NCBI GenBank assembly: GCA_937924775.1
Contig: CALDUT010000011.1
Coordinates: 62,001 to 126,000, forward strand
Source of the DNA: an uncultured Gemmata sp.
Lineage (GTDB): Bacteria; Planctomycetota; Planctomycetia; Gemmatales; Gemmataceae
Reading direction: 5' to 3'
Length of the DNA stretch: 64,000 nucleotides
The notes under the pieces are model-generated. The model was not told the origin of the DNA and did no database searches. It saw nothing but the letters and a program-made list of their open reading frames with translations. Position 1 is the stretch's first letter. Each line of letters opens with the position of its first letter. The translations under genes were made by a program, and so were the position numbers. Below are positions 1 to 8,610 of the stretch, piece by piece.

Positions 1-322
1 AAGAGTCGACCCCCACGGCATAAGGGAAACCGCGACGGAATTCGAAATGCCGCCAACTGAAGCCAGGGGGCAGTGGTTTGGGCAGCGTGTCCGCGAATAA
101 CCAACCGGTGGTGATATCGGGAAAGCTGCAGCGGGCGTGGAGCCATTGGGGGCTATCGAGCGGCTGAGTGGCCAGAGCAATCTGGGTGCGAATGAACTGC
201 GACCGGAGTTGGTCGCGGGCGTTGCCGGTTTCGTCGAGCAGGTCGGCGAAAACCAACCGTGGCGTGTCATCCTCGGGGTTGGCGCAGATGACGTCATAGA
301 GGGCTTTATACAAAGGGTTCAT
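1..322 (-). CDS. TIGR02996 domain protein (N-terminal part, runs off window)
   Basis: Reading the minus strand from the ATG at 322 gives an open frame to the window edge. The N-terminus reads MNPLYKALYDVICANPEDD followed by TPRLVFADLLDETG and later SQFIRTQIAL. This is the pattern of the TIGR02996 repeat-companion domain, which is expanded in Gemmata and relatives: 'I..P.DD..RLV.AD.L.E.G', then 'R.QFIR.Q'. Its function is unknown; the domain usually heads leucine-rich or similar repeat proteins. About 107 residues are visible and the C-terminal part is outside the window. The gene diverges from the CNNM gene at 596. Family call is secure by pattern; the exact start is less so. Confidence 0.8.
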   Translation of the reverse strand, partial: MNPLYKALYDVICANPEDDTPRLVFADLLDETGNARDQLRSQFIRTQIALATQPLDSPQWLHARCSFPDITTGWLFADTLPKPLPPGFSWRHFEFRRGFPYAVGVDS

Positions 323-595
323 GCGTCCGTCGTCGATTCGAGAACGAGCCAGCCGGAACCTGTTGTTCCACTGTACGTCGAAGTTCCCTCCAGCGCCTAT
401 GCCAGTGGCGCAAGAAATTCGGACCCGGGGACGGAACAACTACCCAACGGGCCCTGTGCGGAAACCATGGTGGAGAAATCGGGGGGCTCGTGGCCGTGGT
501 CGTTTTGGCAGTACAATAGGCTATGGTCTCGCGGTGGCATCGGGCAACTGCGGCCAAGCTCCGGCGGAGGTGGTGGGAAACGACTTCCGTCATTG

Positions 596-1822
596 ATGAG
601 TGTGACAACGATTTTATCCTTCGCATCGGCAGTTTCCGTTGTTTCGCCCCTCGTTCTCTTCGCCGATTCCGGCGGGACATGGGATGTAACCCGACTGATC
701 GTGGGCGTGGTTGCGATCCCCATCTTGGTGGCTATCAACGGCTATTTTGTGGCCGCGGAGTTCGCGTTGGTCGCCATGCGACGAACGCGGGTGGAGGAAT
801 TGGTCAATCAGGGGAAACCTGGGGCTTCTGCGCTCTTGCAAGCGATCACCGATTTGGACCGGAGCGTGGCCGCGTGCCAGTTGGGTATCACCATGGCCAG
901 CCTCGCGTTGGGCTTTGTCAGCGAACCGGCTATTCATCACTTATTACAACCGTTATTTGCGGATTGGCCCGCGCCGTGGGCCCGGTTGGCGTCCATTCTT
1001 CTGACTCTGACCATCATTACTTACATGCATGTCGTGTTTGGCGAGCAGATGCCGAAACTGGCGGCCTTGCAGGAAAGCGAACGGGTGGGTTTGTGGGTGG
1101 CCCGCCCAGTCACGCTGCTGGCACGTTTGACCGGGCCGCTCATTCGGCTCATGAATGGCTCGAGTGCATGGTTTCTCCGCCGTTTGGGTTACCAGGCTCA
1201 CGGGGAAGCGGGGGAAATTCACACCGTCGATGAACTGCGGCTGCTGGTGGAAGACACCCAGGAAGCCGGCTTGCTCGATCCCGATCAGGCCGATATGGTT
1301 TTGAACGTTTTCGCACTCACCAACAAAACCGTACGCGATTGCATGGTGCCGCGCGAGAAAATGTCGATTTTGGATGTCGCCACCCCGCCGGACAAAGTAC
1401 TGGAGACGGTGCGGCTCGGGGCTCACACACGCCTGCCCGTTTACGAAGGAAGCCCCGACAACATCATTGGCATCGTCAACACCAAAGACCTGTTCTTCCT
1501 CTTTAGCACCTCTGGGGCCGTAGTTCTGGAAGATGCCCTTTATCCCGCAACGTTTCTCGATCCGTACGAACCAGTGGCCAACGCGTTCCGTCTGTTCCGT
1601 AAGTCGCACCGGCCGATGGCCATAGTTCGCGACAACACTGGCCAGGTACTGGGGCTTTTAACACTCGAGGACGTTCTGGAAGAGATCGTGGGCGACATCG
1701 AGGATGAACATGATGTCCCGGTGCCGAAGCTGAAGATCGCCCGCCGGTTGGCCGCCATCAACAAATCGGGACCGCAAGCGCTGCCCAAGTCGCGTGCGTC
1801 GGATGTTCACAGTGGCCGTTGA
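596..1822 (+). CDS. CNNM/CBS-domain membrane protein (HlyC/CorC-related)
   Basis: A 408-residue membrane protein. The N-terminal half is a CNNM (DUF21) domain with hydrophobic segments near residues 20-55, 95-120 and 130-155, including NGYFVAAEFALVAMRRTR and FGEQMPKL, both typical of the family. The C-terminal half is a CBS pair: TVRDCMVPREKMSILD, TRLPVYEG, IIGIVNTKDL, then AIVRDNTGQVLGLLTLEDVLEE. The usual CorC_HlyC domain after the CBS pair is missing; the protein ends in a short basic tail. Relatives are linked to Mg2+/Co2+ efflux, but the substrate here is unknown. The frame is open upstream to 137. I chose the ATG at 596 because the upstream part is low-complexity and overlaps the region facing the divergent gene. 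Confidence 0.85.
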   Translation: MSVTTILSFASAVSVVSPLVLFADSGGTWDVTRLIVGVVAIPILVAINGYFVAAEFALVAMRRTRVEELVNQGKPGASALLQAITDLDRSVAACQLGITMASLALGFVSEPAIHHLLQPLFADWPAPWARLASILLTLTIITYMHVVFGEQMPKLAALQESERVGLWVARPVTLLARLTGPLIRLMNGSSAWFLRRLGYQAHGEAGEIHTVDELRLLVEDTQEAGLLDPDQADMVLNVFALTNKTVRDCMVPREKMSILDVATPPDKVLETVRLGAHTRLPVYEGSPDNIIGIVNTKDLFFLFSTSGAVVLEDALYPATFLDPYEPVANAFRLFRKSHRPMAIVRDNTGQVLGLLTLEDVLEEIVGDIEDEHDVPVPKLKIARRLAAINKSGPQALPKSRASDVHSGR

Positions 1823-1947
1823 TAACTCAGGCCGTGTGGAATGAACCTCTTCGTCCGAGGGAAAACTCGGCCGTGACGCCTACCAACTGGCCCCATGACC
1901 CATAAGCTGCGCTGGGGATTTATTTCTGTGTGGGAGAACGTCTTGTT

Positions 1948-3255
1948 ATGGCCGACATTCGGGCATTTCGCGGCTTTCGCTACGACCTGGGGCGTGTGGG
2001 CGCTCTGTCGGAGGTCGTGGCTCCACCCTACGACGTCATCGACGCCGCTTTGCAAGAGAAACTTTACTATCTCAGCCCCTATAATGCCATTCGCCTGGAA
2101 TTGACCCGCGACGAACCCACCGACAACGAACATTCCAACAAGTACACCCGCGCGGCCCAAACGCTCCGAGAATGGCTCGCCGACAACATCCTGCGGCAGG
2201 ATACTGCCCGCAGTTTGTACGTTTATGAACAAGAGTTTACGGTGGAAGGCCGGACCTTCATCCGCCGGGGATTCATGGCCCGCGTGCGGTTGGAACCTTT
2301 TGGCAGCGGCAAGATCTTTCCTCATGAACAAACTCTTTCCGGTCCCAAAGAAGACCGCTGGAAACTCTTCACCGCGACCGGCTTCAACATTTCGCCGATT
2401 TTTGGGCTTTATCCCGATCCGGCGGGAGAAGTTTTCCACCACCTCGAACCGCGGATCCGCTCCGCACCGCCGCTGGCAGCCAAAGACCATCTGGGTGTGG
2501 TTCATCGCTTATGGGTGGTGACCGATTCGGCCACCATCAGCCAGGTGATTGGGGCCATGGGGCCCAAACCGGTGTACATCGCCGATGGCCACCACCGTTA
2601 CGAAACCGGGCTGCGTTACCTGGAGCAACGCCGCGCCGCGGGGGAAGTTCCGGATGACGAAGCGCCCGCGAATTTCTGCCTGATGATGCTTGTGGGGATG
2701 AGCGATCCCGGTTTACTCATCCTGCCGACCCACCGGCTGGTCAGCGGCTGGACCACCTCCGTTACCGCAGCCCAGCTCGAAGCGGCCCTAGCTCCCGACT
2801 TCGACATCGTCGAACGGACCGGGAACAATCCCGAGGCCGCCTGGGAGTACATCCAGATGGACGGGGCGCAATCCACCTTGGGCTTTGGAACCGTGGCCGA
2901 TGGCCAATGGCTGGTGGCCAAGCTCCGCGACAGCCGCATCATGGCGGAACTGGCACCCGAACACAGTGAGGCGTGGCGCTCGCTGGGGGTGAGCATCTTG
3001 CACCAACTCGTTCTCCAACGATTGCTGCCCGCCCGCGTCGGTGGGGCACCGGTGTGCCAGTACGTTCACCTCCTGAGCGAAGTGACGCAGGCCGTGGCCC
3101 AGAAGGCGTGTCAATTGGCGTGTTTGGTTCCGCCAGCCACGATGGCCCACGTGGAGCAGATCGCGAGCCAGGGGGAAAAGATGCCCCCGAAATCGACTTA
3201 CTTTTACCCGAAGCTCCTCACGGGTTTGGTTTTCAACTCGCTGAAGAGAGATTGA
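1948..3255 (+). CDS. DUF1015 family protein
   Basis: A 435-residue soluble protein. The N-terminus is the DUF1015 signature: IRAFRGFRYD, VVAPPYDVID, LSPYNAIRLEL. Further conserved blocks are YVYEQEF, GFMARVRLEPFGSG, HEQTLSGPKEDRWKL, IADGHHRYETGLRY and LILPTHRLV. Biochemical function is not established; the GHHRYET block gives the family its 'HTH/serine kinase-like' database labels. The ATG at 1948 is preceded by GGGAGAA about 10 bases upstream. The next gene starts three bases after the stop, so the two are probably co-transcribed and translationally coupled. Confidence 0.9.
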   Translation: MADIRAFRGFRYDLGRVGALSEVVAPPYDVIDAALQEKLYYLSPYNAIRLELTRDEPTDNEHSNKYTRAAQTLREWLADNILRQDTARSLYVYEQEFTVEGRTFIRRGFMARVRLEPFGSGKIFPHEQTLSGPKEDRWKLFTATGFNISPIFGLYPDPAGEVFHHLEPRIRSAPPLAAKDHLGVVHRLWVVTDSATISQVIGAMGPKPVYIADGHHRYETGLRYLEQRRAAGEVPDDEAPANFCLMMLVGMSDPGLLILPTHRLVSGWTTSVTAAQLEAALAPDFDIVERTGNNPEAAWEYIQMDGAQSTLGFGTVADGQWLVAKLRDSRIMAELAPEHSEAWRSLGVSILHQLVLQRLLPARVGGAPVCQYVHLLSEVTQAVAQKACQLACLVPPATMAHVEQIASQGEKMPPKSTYFYPKLLTGLVFNSLKRD

Positions 3256-3257
3256 CA

Positions 3258-3641
3258 ATGCCCCGAACGCACTCCCCCGAACCGGCTGACGACGATTTTG
3301 ACGCCGGCGATAACTCCGGATTCTACAACGATCCCGACAACGAAAAATTCGATTCCCAAACCGATGACAACCCGGATGAAGCGTTCGATACGGAATACGA
3401 CGATGACGTCGCCGACCCAGACGCCTCTCCGGCTGGTGTCTATGCCGACGACGACCGGCCGACCATCCCCTGTCCGCATTGCCGAGCCGAAATCGACGAA
3501 GACAGCCCCCAGTGCCCCCGCTGTGGCTACTACCTCAGCGATGAGGATACCGAGCAGCCCAGCGAGCCGAAATCGGTGGTGTGGATGGTGCTGATGGGGC
3601 TGGCCTTGGCCGCCGCGGTGTCGTGGGTGGTCTGGGGGTGA
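3258..3641 (+). CDS. small acidic zinc-ribbon protein with C-terminal membrane anchor
   Basis: A 127-residue protein. Residues 1-70 are very rich in Asp and Glu and look disordered. A four-cysteine zinc ribbon follows (CPHC then CPRC about 13 residues later, near residues 74-93). The last ~20 residues are hydrophobic (WMVLMGLALAAAVSWVVWG), consistent with a tail anchor. The ATG is two bases after the DUF1015 stop, suggesting coupling. I recognise no named family beyond the zinc ribbon. Possible roles are as a membrane-tethered adaptor or metal-binding protein, with no direct evidence for either. Confidence 0.75.
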   Translation: MPRTHSPEPADDDFDAGDNSGFYNDPDNEKFDSQTDDNPDEAFDTEYDDDVADPDASPAGVYADDDRPTIPCPHCRAEIDEDSPQCPRCGYYLSDEDTEQPSEPKSVVWMVLMGLALAAAVSWVVWG

Positions 3642-3647
3642 CGCCGG

Positions 3648-4724
3648 CTATTCGAGGAGATTGTCACGGTACTGCCGGATGCGGTCGCGATACTTCCGCA
3701 CCTTCTCGTCGTCCTGTTGCCGCTCAAAGATGTGGACCAGCCGTAACAAGGCCTTGAAGACCTCTTCACGATCTTGGTTTAAGACATTTTCGATCATGAG
3801 GAATTCCCACTGGGCCTCGCGCGGTTTGTTATCGGTCAGATAAAGTTCGCCGATCATGGCAAAGCCGGTGGCGTGAACCAGGGGGTCTTTGGTGGCCTTC
3901 ATGATGTCCCGGATTTTGGCGATGCCTTGCCCCGCTTTATTGCCGGAAGCATGGGTGGCGGCCACTTCGTAGATGGTCAGGCGGTCTTTATTGGCCCCGG
4001 TGGCGGTTTTGAGGAGCGTGGCGGCGTTGGCGGAGGCCGTGGAGTAGGCGGTCTTGGCCCGGATGAGCAGATCGATTTCCTGGATGGCGGCTTCGAGTTT
4101 GGCGTCGGGGGGCATGTTGGCATTTTTGCTCAAACGGTTCCAGGTGCGCGCCGCGTCTTCGTACAGGCCGCGTTCGATCTGCAAACGGGCGCAGGCGACG
4201 GTTGCGGGCCACAGTTCCCAGCCGCTCTGTTGGGTGAGGAGGAACGTTGTCCAGTCGCGGATGACTTTGTCGGCTTGTTTCTCCCACTCAGGCCCCGGTG
4301 GCAGATTATCGGCGATCTTGTTGGTCAGGAGCAGTTCTTTGAATTCGAGATGGCGCTTGGTGCGTTCATCAAGACCGGGTTTGCCATTCAGCTGGCGGTA
4401 GATCGCTCGGGCAGCCTCGTATTCGCCGTTGGCTTCTTTGGTGAGCGCGGAACGGATACTACTGCGTTCGACACCGGGCAAATCGCCGATGGCTACCGCG
4501 AGGATATTTTTGGGATGAATTGGCTCGCCAGCTTTTTCACCGCGGAAAACCTGGAACCCCGCCACGCTGGCCTTCAGAAGGCCCTCGGCGGTTTTGGTGG
4601 AGCCGTCTTTGGCATCGCGGTAAACAACCTTATCAAAGATTTGCGGTTGTCCATAGGCGAGGGAATAACAAAGACCCATGAACAACCCTAAGGAAACCAT
4701 TCCACGCACACACACACGCTTCAT
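3648..4724 (-). CDS. secreted helical-repeat protein, function unknown
   Basis: A 358-residue protein with a signal peptide (MKRVCVRGMVSLGLFMGLCYSLAYGQ). A short beta-rich N-terminal domain (VVYRDAKDGSTKTAEGLL, IHPKNILAV) resembles the small domain that precedes helical repeats in other planctomycete proteins. The rest is alpha-helical and TPR-like: KEANGEYEAARAIYRQL, GLYEDAARTWNRLS, FAMIGELYLTDNKPREAQWEFL. The start is supported by AGGAA eight bases upstream. It lies downstream of, and on the same strand as, the much larger repeat protein at 4848-8369, which suggests related extracytoplasmic scaffolding roles. No enzymatic motif is visible. Confidence 0.75.
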   Translation of the reverse strand: MKRVCVRGMVSLGLFMGLCYSLAYGQPQIFDKVVYRDAKDGSTKTAEGLLKASVAGFQVFRGEKAGEPIHPKNILAVAIGDLPGVERSSIRSALTKEANGEYEAARAIYRQLNGKPGLDERTKRHLEFKELLLTNKIADNLPPGPEWEKQADKVIRDWTTFLLTQQSGWELWPATVACARLQIERGLYEDAARTWNRLSKNANMPPDAKLEAAIQEIDLLIRAKTAYSTASANAATLLKTATGANKDRLTIYEVAATHASGNKAGQGIAKIRDIMKATKDPLVHATGFAMIGELYLTDNKPREAQWEFLMIENVLNQDREEVFKALLRLVHIFERQQDDEKVRKYRDRIRQYRDNLLE

Positions 4725-4803
4725 CAGACGGTTCCTCAGTGTCAGGAGAACGACTATTCACTTGCAGTGGGGAGGAATTTGGGAATTCTGGAAAAGTTCC
4801 CGT

Positions 4804-4846
4804 TCCCCTTTCGGGGGACAGCGTTGGCAGTATCCCCAATGGGGAT
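4804..4846 (-). terminator. two tandem GC-rich hairpins after the large repeat protein
   Basis: Immediately after the minus-strand stop at 4848 there is a perfect 6-bp stem (ATCCCC 4832-4837 and GGGGAT 4841-4846). A second 5-bp stem follows (TCCCC 4804-4808 and GGGGA 4814-4818), then CTTTTCC on the minus strand. This fits a factor-independent terminator or 3' end stabiliser. The U tract is short. Confidence 0.45.
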
Positions 4847-4847
4847 G

Positions 4848-7800
4848 CTATTGATTCTCCGGCAGCGGTTCGAGAAAGAGCTTGCCGCCGTTGGCTTTGT
4901 AGGAGCCCACCACTTCGGGAGTGTCCTTCAGGAACGTCATGTACTTATTGTGGACATCTGGATACCATTCGCTGAGGGGCAGTTGCTGTTCCATGACCGC
5001 GACCTGCTTGCCGACATCCTCGTAAGTTTTCTTGAGTTTGTCGGGTGCCGCTTTGAGCAACTGCTGATTGGCTTTCACCACGCAGCGTTGCAAATCGAGG
5101 AAGGCATCGGCATAGGCATTGCGGTACTGCCGCATCTGCTCGGGCGAAGCTTCCGCCGGCGGTTTGATCAAGCGATTGCGTTGGAAGTTGCAGATGGTCA
5201 GCCATTCGCGATAGGCTTTATCCCATTCCACTTTAGCGGCTCGGAGATCGGTCAGACTTTGCGCTTTAGTCTCATAAACCGAGGCCAATTCGCGGCGGAA
5301 GTAAAACCGGCCATAACCCCAGTTGGGTTTGTCGTTGGTGCCGATGATTGCGGCAAGCATTTTTTCCGCGGCATCGAATTCGCTTTTCTCTTTGAGGGCG
5401 CGGGCAATGGTGAGCTGCGCCAGGGCGTAATCGCGAATCTGTTCCTGGATGCGGCCGCGCAGCTCCGCGGGGATCTCTTCGGGACGTTTGGTTTCCCAAC
5501 CGGCAAACTCAGGGGCGGGAATCGTCCGCAACATCTCGATGGCGCGGTCGTTTTCGCCCACGATTTGCAGTGTCTCCCCCAAAAAGAGGACCATTCGCGG
5601 TTCAAGGTTGGGTACAGTCGTGATCTTCTTGAGCAGTTCGGCCAGACCCGCGCCGAAAGCTTTCGCTTCCTCGGTTTTGCCCTCGTTCCGCAGGGTTTTC
5701 ATCTGCGCGGCCATCTCGCGGCCCAACAGTTCGAGAACAGGCAGGTTATCTTCGATAGTGCCGCCGGCTTTGATCATCACATCGAGAAGGCGGGCAGCTT
5801 CGGCAGATTTTGCTTGCCGCACTTTGAGCCGGAACGCGGCTAGAATCACATCCACGCGCGTTTTGTCGACGGTCGCAGCCAACTGGGCGATGCGGGCTTT
5901 CTGAATGTCTTCGTCATCCCCGCCGACACCTTGCGACCATTGCTTCATCTCGGCCGTGTAGACGGCGCCGTTTTTGGAAACGGCATCCAAGGTTGGCTGC
6001 AGGACCTTGGCCGCTTCGTCGAGCTTGGCGGCTTGTTCGGCTCCGGACAGCGTATCGGCCACGTCCATGATGGCGCGGGCCTTCAGATACACGGCCCGGG
6101 CGTGGACATCCTGCGCCAGCAATGTCAATTCCAGCCCGTCGTAGTTGAGGGATTTCTTCCCACCTTCGAGCTTGGTGAGGCAATCGTACGTCGGGATGAT
6201 TTTCAGCATCTCCTCGGCAATTTGCAGGGCTCGCTGGTAGCCGGGGTGGGTTTTCTCCGTGGCGGGGTCGGCCCGGCCTTGCAGAAACAGCAGCGAACCG
6301 ATGCGGCATTGGGCCGACACATAGTCGCGGACATCATCGACCAAGGCCGTCGGCGCAGGGCGCGGAACTTTACCCAGTTCCTGAAGGGCTTGGCGGAAGA
6401 GCTTCGCCTTGTCTTCATCGCTCAGCGGGCTGTTGCGAGCCAGGATCAGTTCGCGGGCAATGTAGCCCTGCAACAAGCGGACTTTAGCAATCTGCGCATA
6501 AACCGGCCGCACTCTCTGCAATACCGCAAAGGCTTCTGGCAGGCGCTTGTCTTCCAGCAGGATCGAGGCATGCTGATGCCGGGCGGCATCGGTGGCCATG
6601 TCGTTGGGGTATTTTTCCTCGAGAAGTTGCGCTACCTGCAGGGCTCGCTGGCGCAACTCCTGGCGTTTCTGTGCCGCTTCCTGGGGATCGTCGGTTGAAA
6701 CGGCGCGGCTGGCCGCCAGATAACTGGTCATCGCGAACAACCCGGCCACGGCGGCTTTACCCCCGGTGGATTTGATCGTTTTGGCAATCTGTTCACCCAG
6801 TTCGGCCGCTGACAGGTGATCGTTGACCAACTGATAGAAATAGACTAGCCGCAGCAGAACGTCGGTGACATCGGCGGGGTTGTCCTGGGGCGTGGCCAAC
6901 GCCCGGGCTCGCTCCAATAGGGCGATCACTTTGCGTCGGCGGTCATTGATTTCCGCAGCTTTCTTATTGATCTGGTCCTCGGTATTTTCCGGCAATGCTT
7001 CGGCTTTGGCGAGTTTGCTCAATTGGATCAGCGATGCCAGTTGCGCTTTCTCGAAGGTGTCATAACTTTCGGGGGGTTTTTCGGCTTCGCCCAACATCCG
7101 CACGACCACATTGATCCGTTGTCGCGACGCGCGTGAGGTGTAATCGTGGTCGGTGTGCGACAGTTCCCGATAGAGCTTTTCGGCTTCTTCGAGCTGTCGC
7201 CGCGCGGATGCGGGAATGTCTTTAGGCGGTTTGGGGTCTTTGGGGTTGATCGTTCGGCTGATGGTATCTTCCGCGAGTGTTTGGAAGATGCGAGCCAAGT
7301 AGTATTTGGCCGCGAATTCTTCGGGGCTGGGTTTGCGTGGGTTTGCGTAGGTTCGCAGCCAGTTGCGGATTTCTCGTTCGCTGTCTTCAAAGGCCTTAAC
7401 GGTGCGGGTCCGCAACGCTTCGAGGAAGTTACGCCGCAGTTGGAAGAAACGGGCGAGTCGTTTGCCGTCGGCCGAGGCCGGTTCGCGTGAGTCGGTGATG
7501 GCTTTCACTTCCGCCGCGGCATCGTTGGCTTTGCCTTGTTCGTAGAGAACTTCCGCGATCCATGCCCGGGCAATCCACACAGTGCGGCTACGCGGCGAGC
7601 CTTTGGCCATGGCTGTGAAGGTCGTTTTGGCCTGTTCCAGCAGTTTGTCGCGCGCGGCTTTATCAACGCCGCTGAGGAGTTCCTCCGGAACGTAGGTTTC
7701 CGCCGTGTTGAATTGATTGATGCCGACGGCCAGTTCCGCGTCGAACGCTTCTTGTTCGAGCCGGGCGCGCGTGGCCGGGTCGAGGCCGGGATCGTCGAGT

Positions 7801-8369
7801 TTAGCCCGGAGCAGCTTGGAAGCCTCTTCAAACCGCTTAGCCGCGGTCAAAAAGAGTGGTTGGGCTTTCAGAGCCTCCGCTTTTTGTTTACTCAGCAAGG
7901 CTTCGCGTTGAGCATTTTCCGCGGGATCGTTACCTCTAGGTGGAATGTCCATCCGCCGGGCTTGGTTGAGCTGTTCGCGCGCATCCATGGCCAAAAGCTT
8001 GGCCTCGGTCAGTAACCCTTCGGCCCGCCGCGGGTGCTTGGGGAACTGGATGAGGAATTCCTGGAGCGTGGCCTTGGCTTCCACAACCATTCCCAGGCGG
8101 GTTCCTTCGTCAGGCTCATCTTCCGATGCGGCCAGCAGGCACTTGGCCCGCTCCAGATTCAGGGCGGCCTTGTCGTCGCTCGACAGGGGCTTGTTTTCTA
8201 GCTCTTTGAGATACTCTAACGCCAAGTCGACATGGCCGTTTTCCCGCAGCCCGCGGACCAAATCGAGCGGACCCGGCGGTTGCCCCAGCACCGGCCCGAC
8301 ACCGACCAGCACGCTAACCACACTCAACCATCCGATCCACAGCCAACTGCGACAACGAGGGAACGACAT
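4848..8369 (-). CDS. large secreted TPR-like repeat protein, function unknown
   Basis: A 1173-residue protein. The chosen start (MSFPRCRSWLWIGWLSVVSVLVGVG) gives a clean signal peptide and has GGGAG six bases upstream; a 14-residue in-frame extension to 8411 is less likely. The mature part is almost wholly helical and charged, with TPR-like units such as LRENGHVDLALEYLKEL, EQGKANDAAAEV, AERAKCLLAA-type helices, LAQLTIARALKEKSEFDAAEKML and QEQIRDYALAQ. No catalytic motif or transmembrane segment is seen after the signal. It is probably periplasmic. The minus-strand neighbour at 3648 is a smaller protein of the same style. Confidence 0.75.
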   Translation of the reverse strand: MSFPRCRSWLWIGWLSVVSVLVGVGPVLGQPPGPLDLVRGLRENGHVDLALEYLKELENKPLSSDDKAALNLERAKCLLAASEDEPDEGTRLGMVVEAKATLQEFLIQFPKHPRRAEGLLTEAKLLAMDAREQLNQARRMDIPPRGNDPAENAQREALLSKQKAEALKAQPLFLTAAKRFEEASKLLRAKLDDPGLDPATRARLEQEAFDAELAVGINQFNTAETYVPEELLSGVDKAARDKLLEQAKTTFTAMAKGSPRSRTVWIARAWIAEVLYEQGKANDAAAEVKAITDSREPASADGKRLARFFQLRRNFLEALRTRTVKAFEDSEREIRNWLRTYANPRKPSPEEFAAKYYLARIFQTLAEDTISRTINPKDPKPPKDIPASARRQLEEAEKLYRELSHTDHDYTSRASRQRINVVVRMLGEAEKPPESYDTFEKAQLASLIQLSKLAKAEALPENTEDQINKKAAEINDRRRKVIALLERARALATPQDNPADVTDVLLRLVYFYQLVNDHLSAAELGEQIAKTIKSTGGKAAVAGLFAMTSYLAASRAVSTDDPQEAAQKRQELRQRALQVAQLLEEKYPNDMATDAARHQHASILLEDKRLPEAFAVLQRVRPVYAQIAKVRLLQGYIARELILARNSPLSDEDKAKLFRQALQELGKVPRPAPTALVDDVRDYVSAQCRIGSLLFLQGRADPATEKTHPGYQRALQIAEEMLKIIPTYDCLTKLEGGKKSLNYDGLELTLLAQDVHARAVYLKARAIMDVADTLSGAEQAAKLDEAAKVLQPTLDAVSKNGAVYTAEMKQWSQGVGGDDEDIQKARIAQLAATVDKTRVDVILAAFRLKVRQAKSAEAARLLDVMIKAGGTIEDNLPVLELLGREMAAQMKTLRNEGKTEEAKAFGAGLAELLKKITTVPNLEPRMVLFLGETLQIVGENDRAIEMLRTIPAPEFAGWETKRPEEIPAELRGRIQEQIRDYALAQLTIARALKEKSEFDAAEKMLAAIIGTNDKPNWGYGRFYFRRELASVYETKAQSLTDLRAAKVEWDKAYREWLTICNFQRNRLIKPPAEASPEQMRQYRNAYADAFLDLQRCVVKANQQLLKAAPDKLKKTYEDVGKQVAVMEQQLPLSEWYPDVHNKYMTFLKDTPEVVGSYKANGGKLFLEPLPENQ

Positions 8370-8610
8370 AGCGGCTCCCAATGGTGAAGAGGCGGAACTC
8401 CGGCAAAACACATTCTGGGTATTCTGACGTTATCCCAAATTATTTAGTTCCACTATGATGAATTCTCCCCGCGCCGCGGACAGAGTCAAGGGAATCGCAA
8501 TCCGTCTGACCTGAGGCGTTGAAGGGATTCGTCAGATTGTGGAAGATTCAAGCGGACATTGGAAAGATCTCGCCGCCGTTCGTTTTCGTCTCCGGACGAC
8601 GATGAAGCAC

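Noticed and set aside
137-595. N-terminal extension of the CNNM protein
   Set aside because: Low-complexity translation overlapping the antisense TIGR02996 gene and its promoter side; homology begins only after the ATG at 596.
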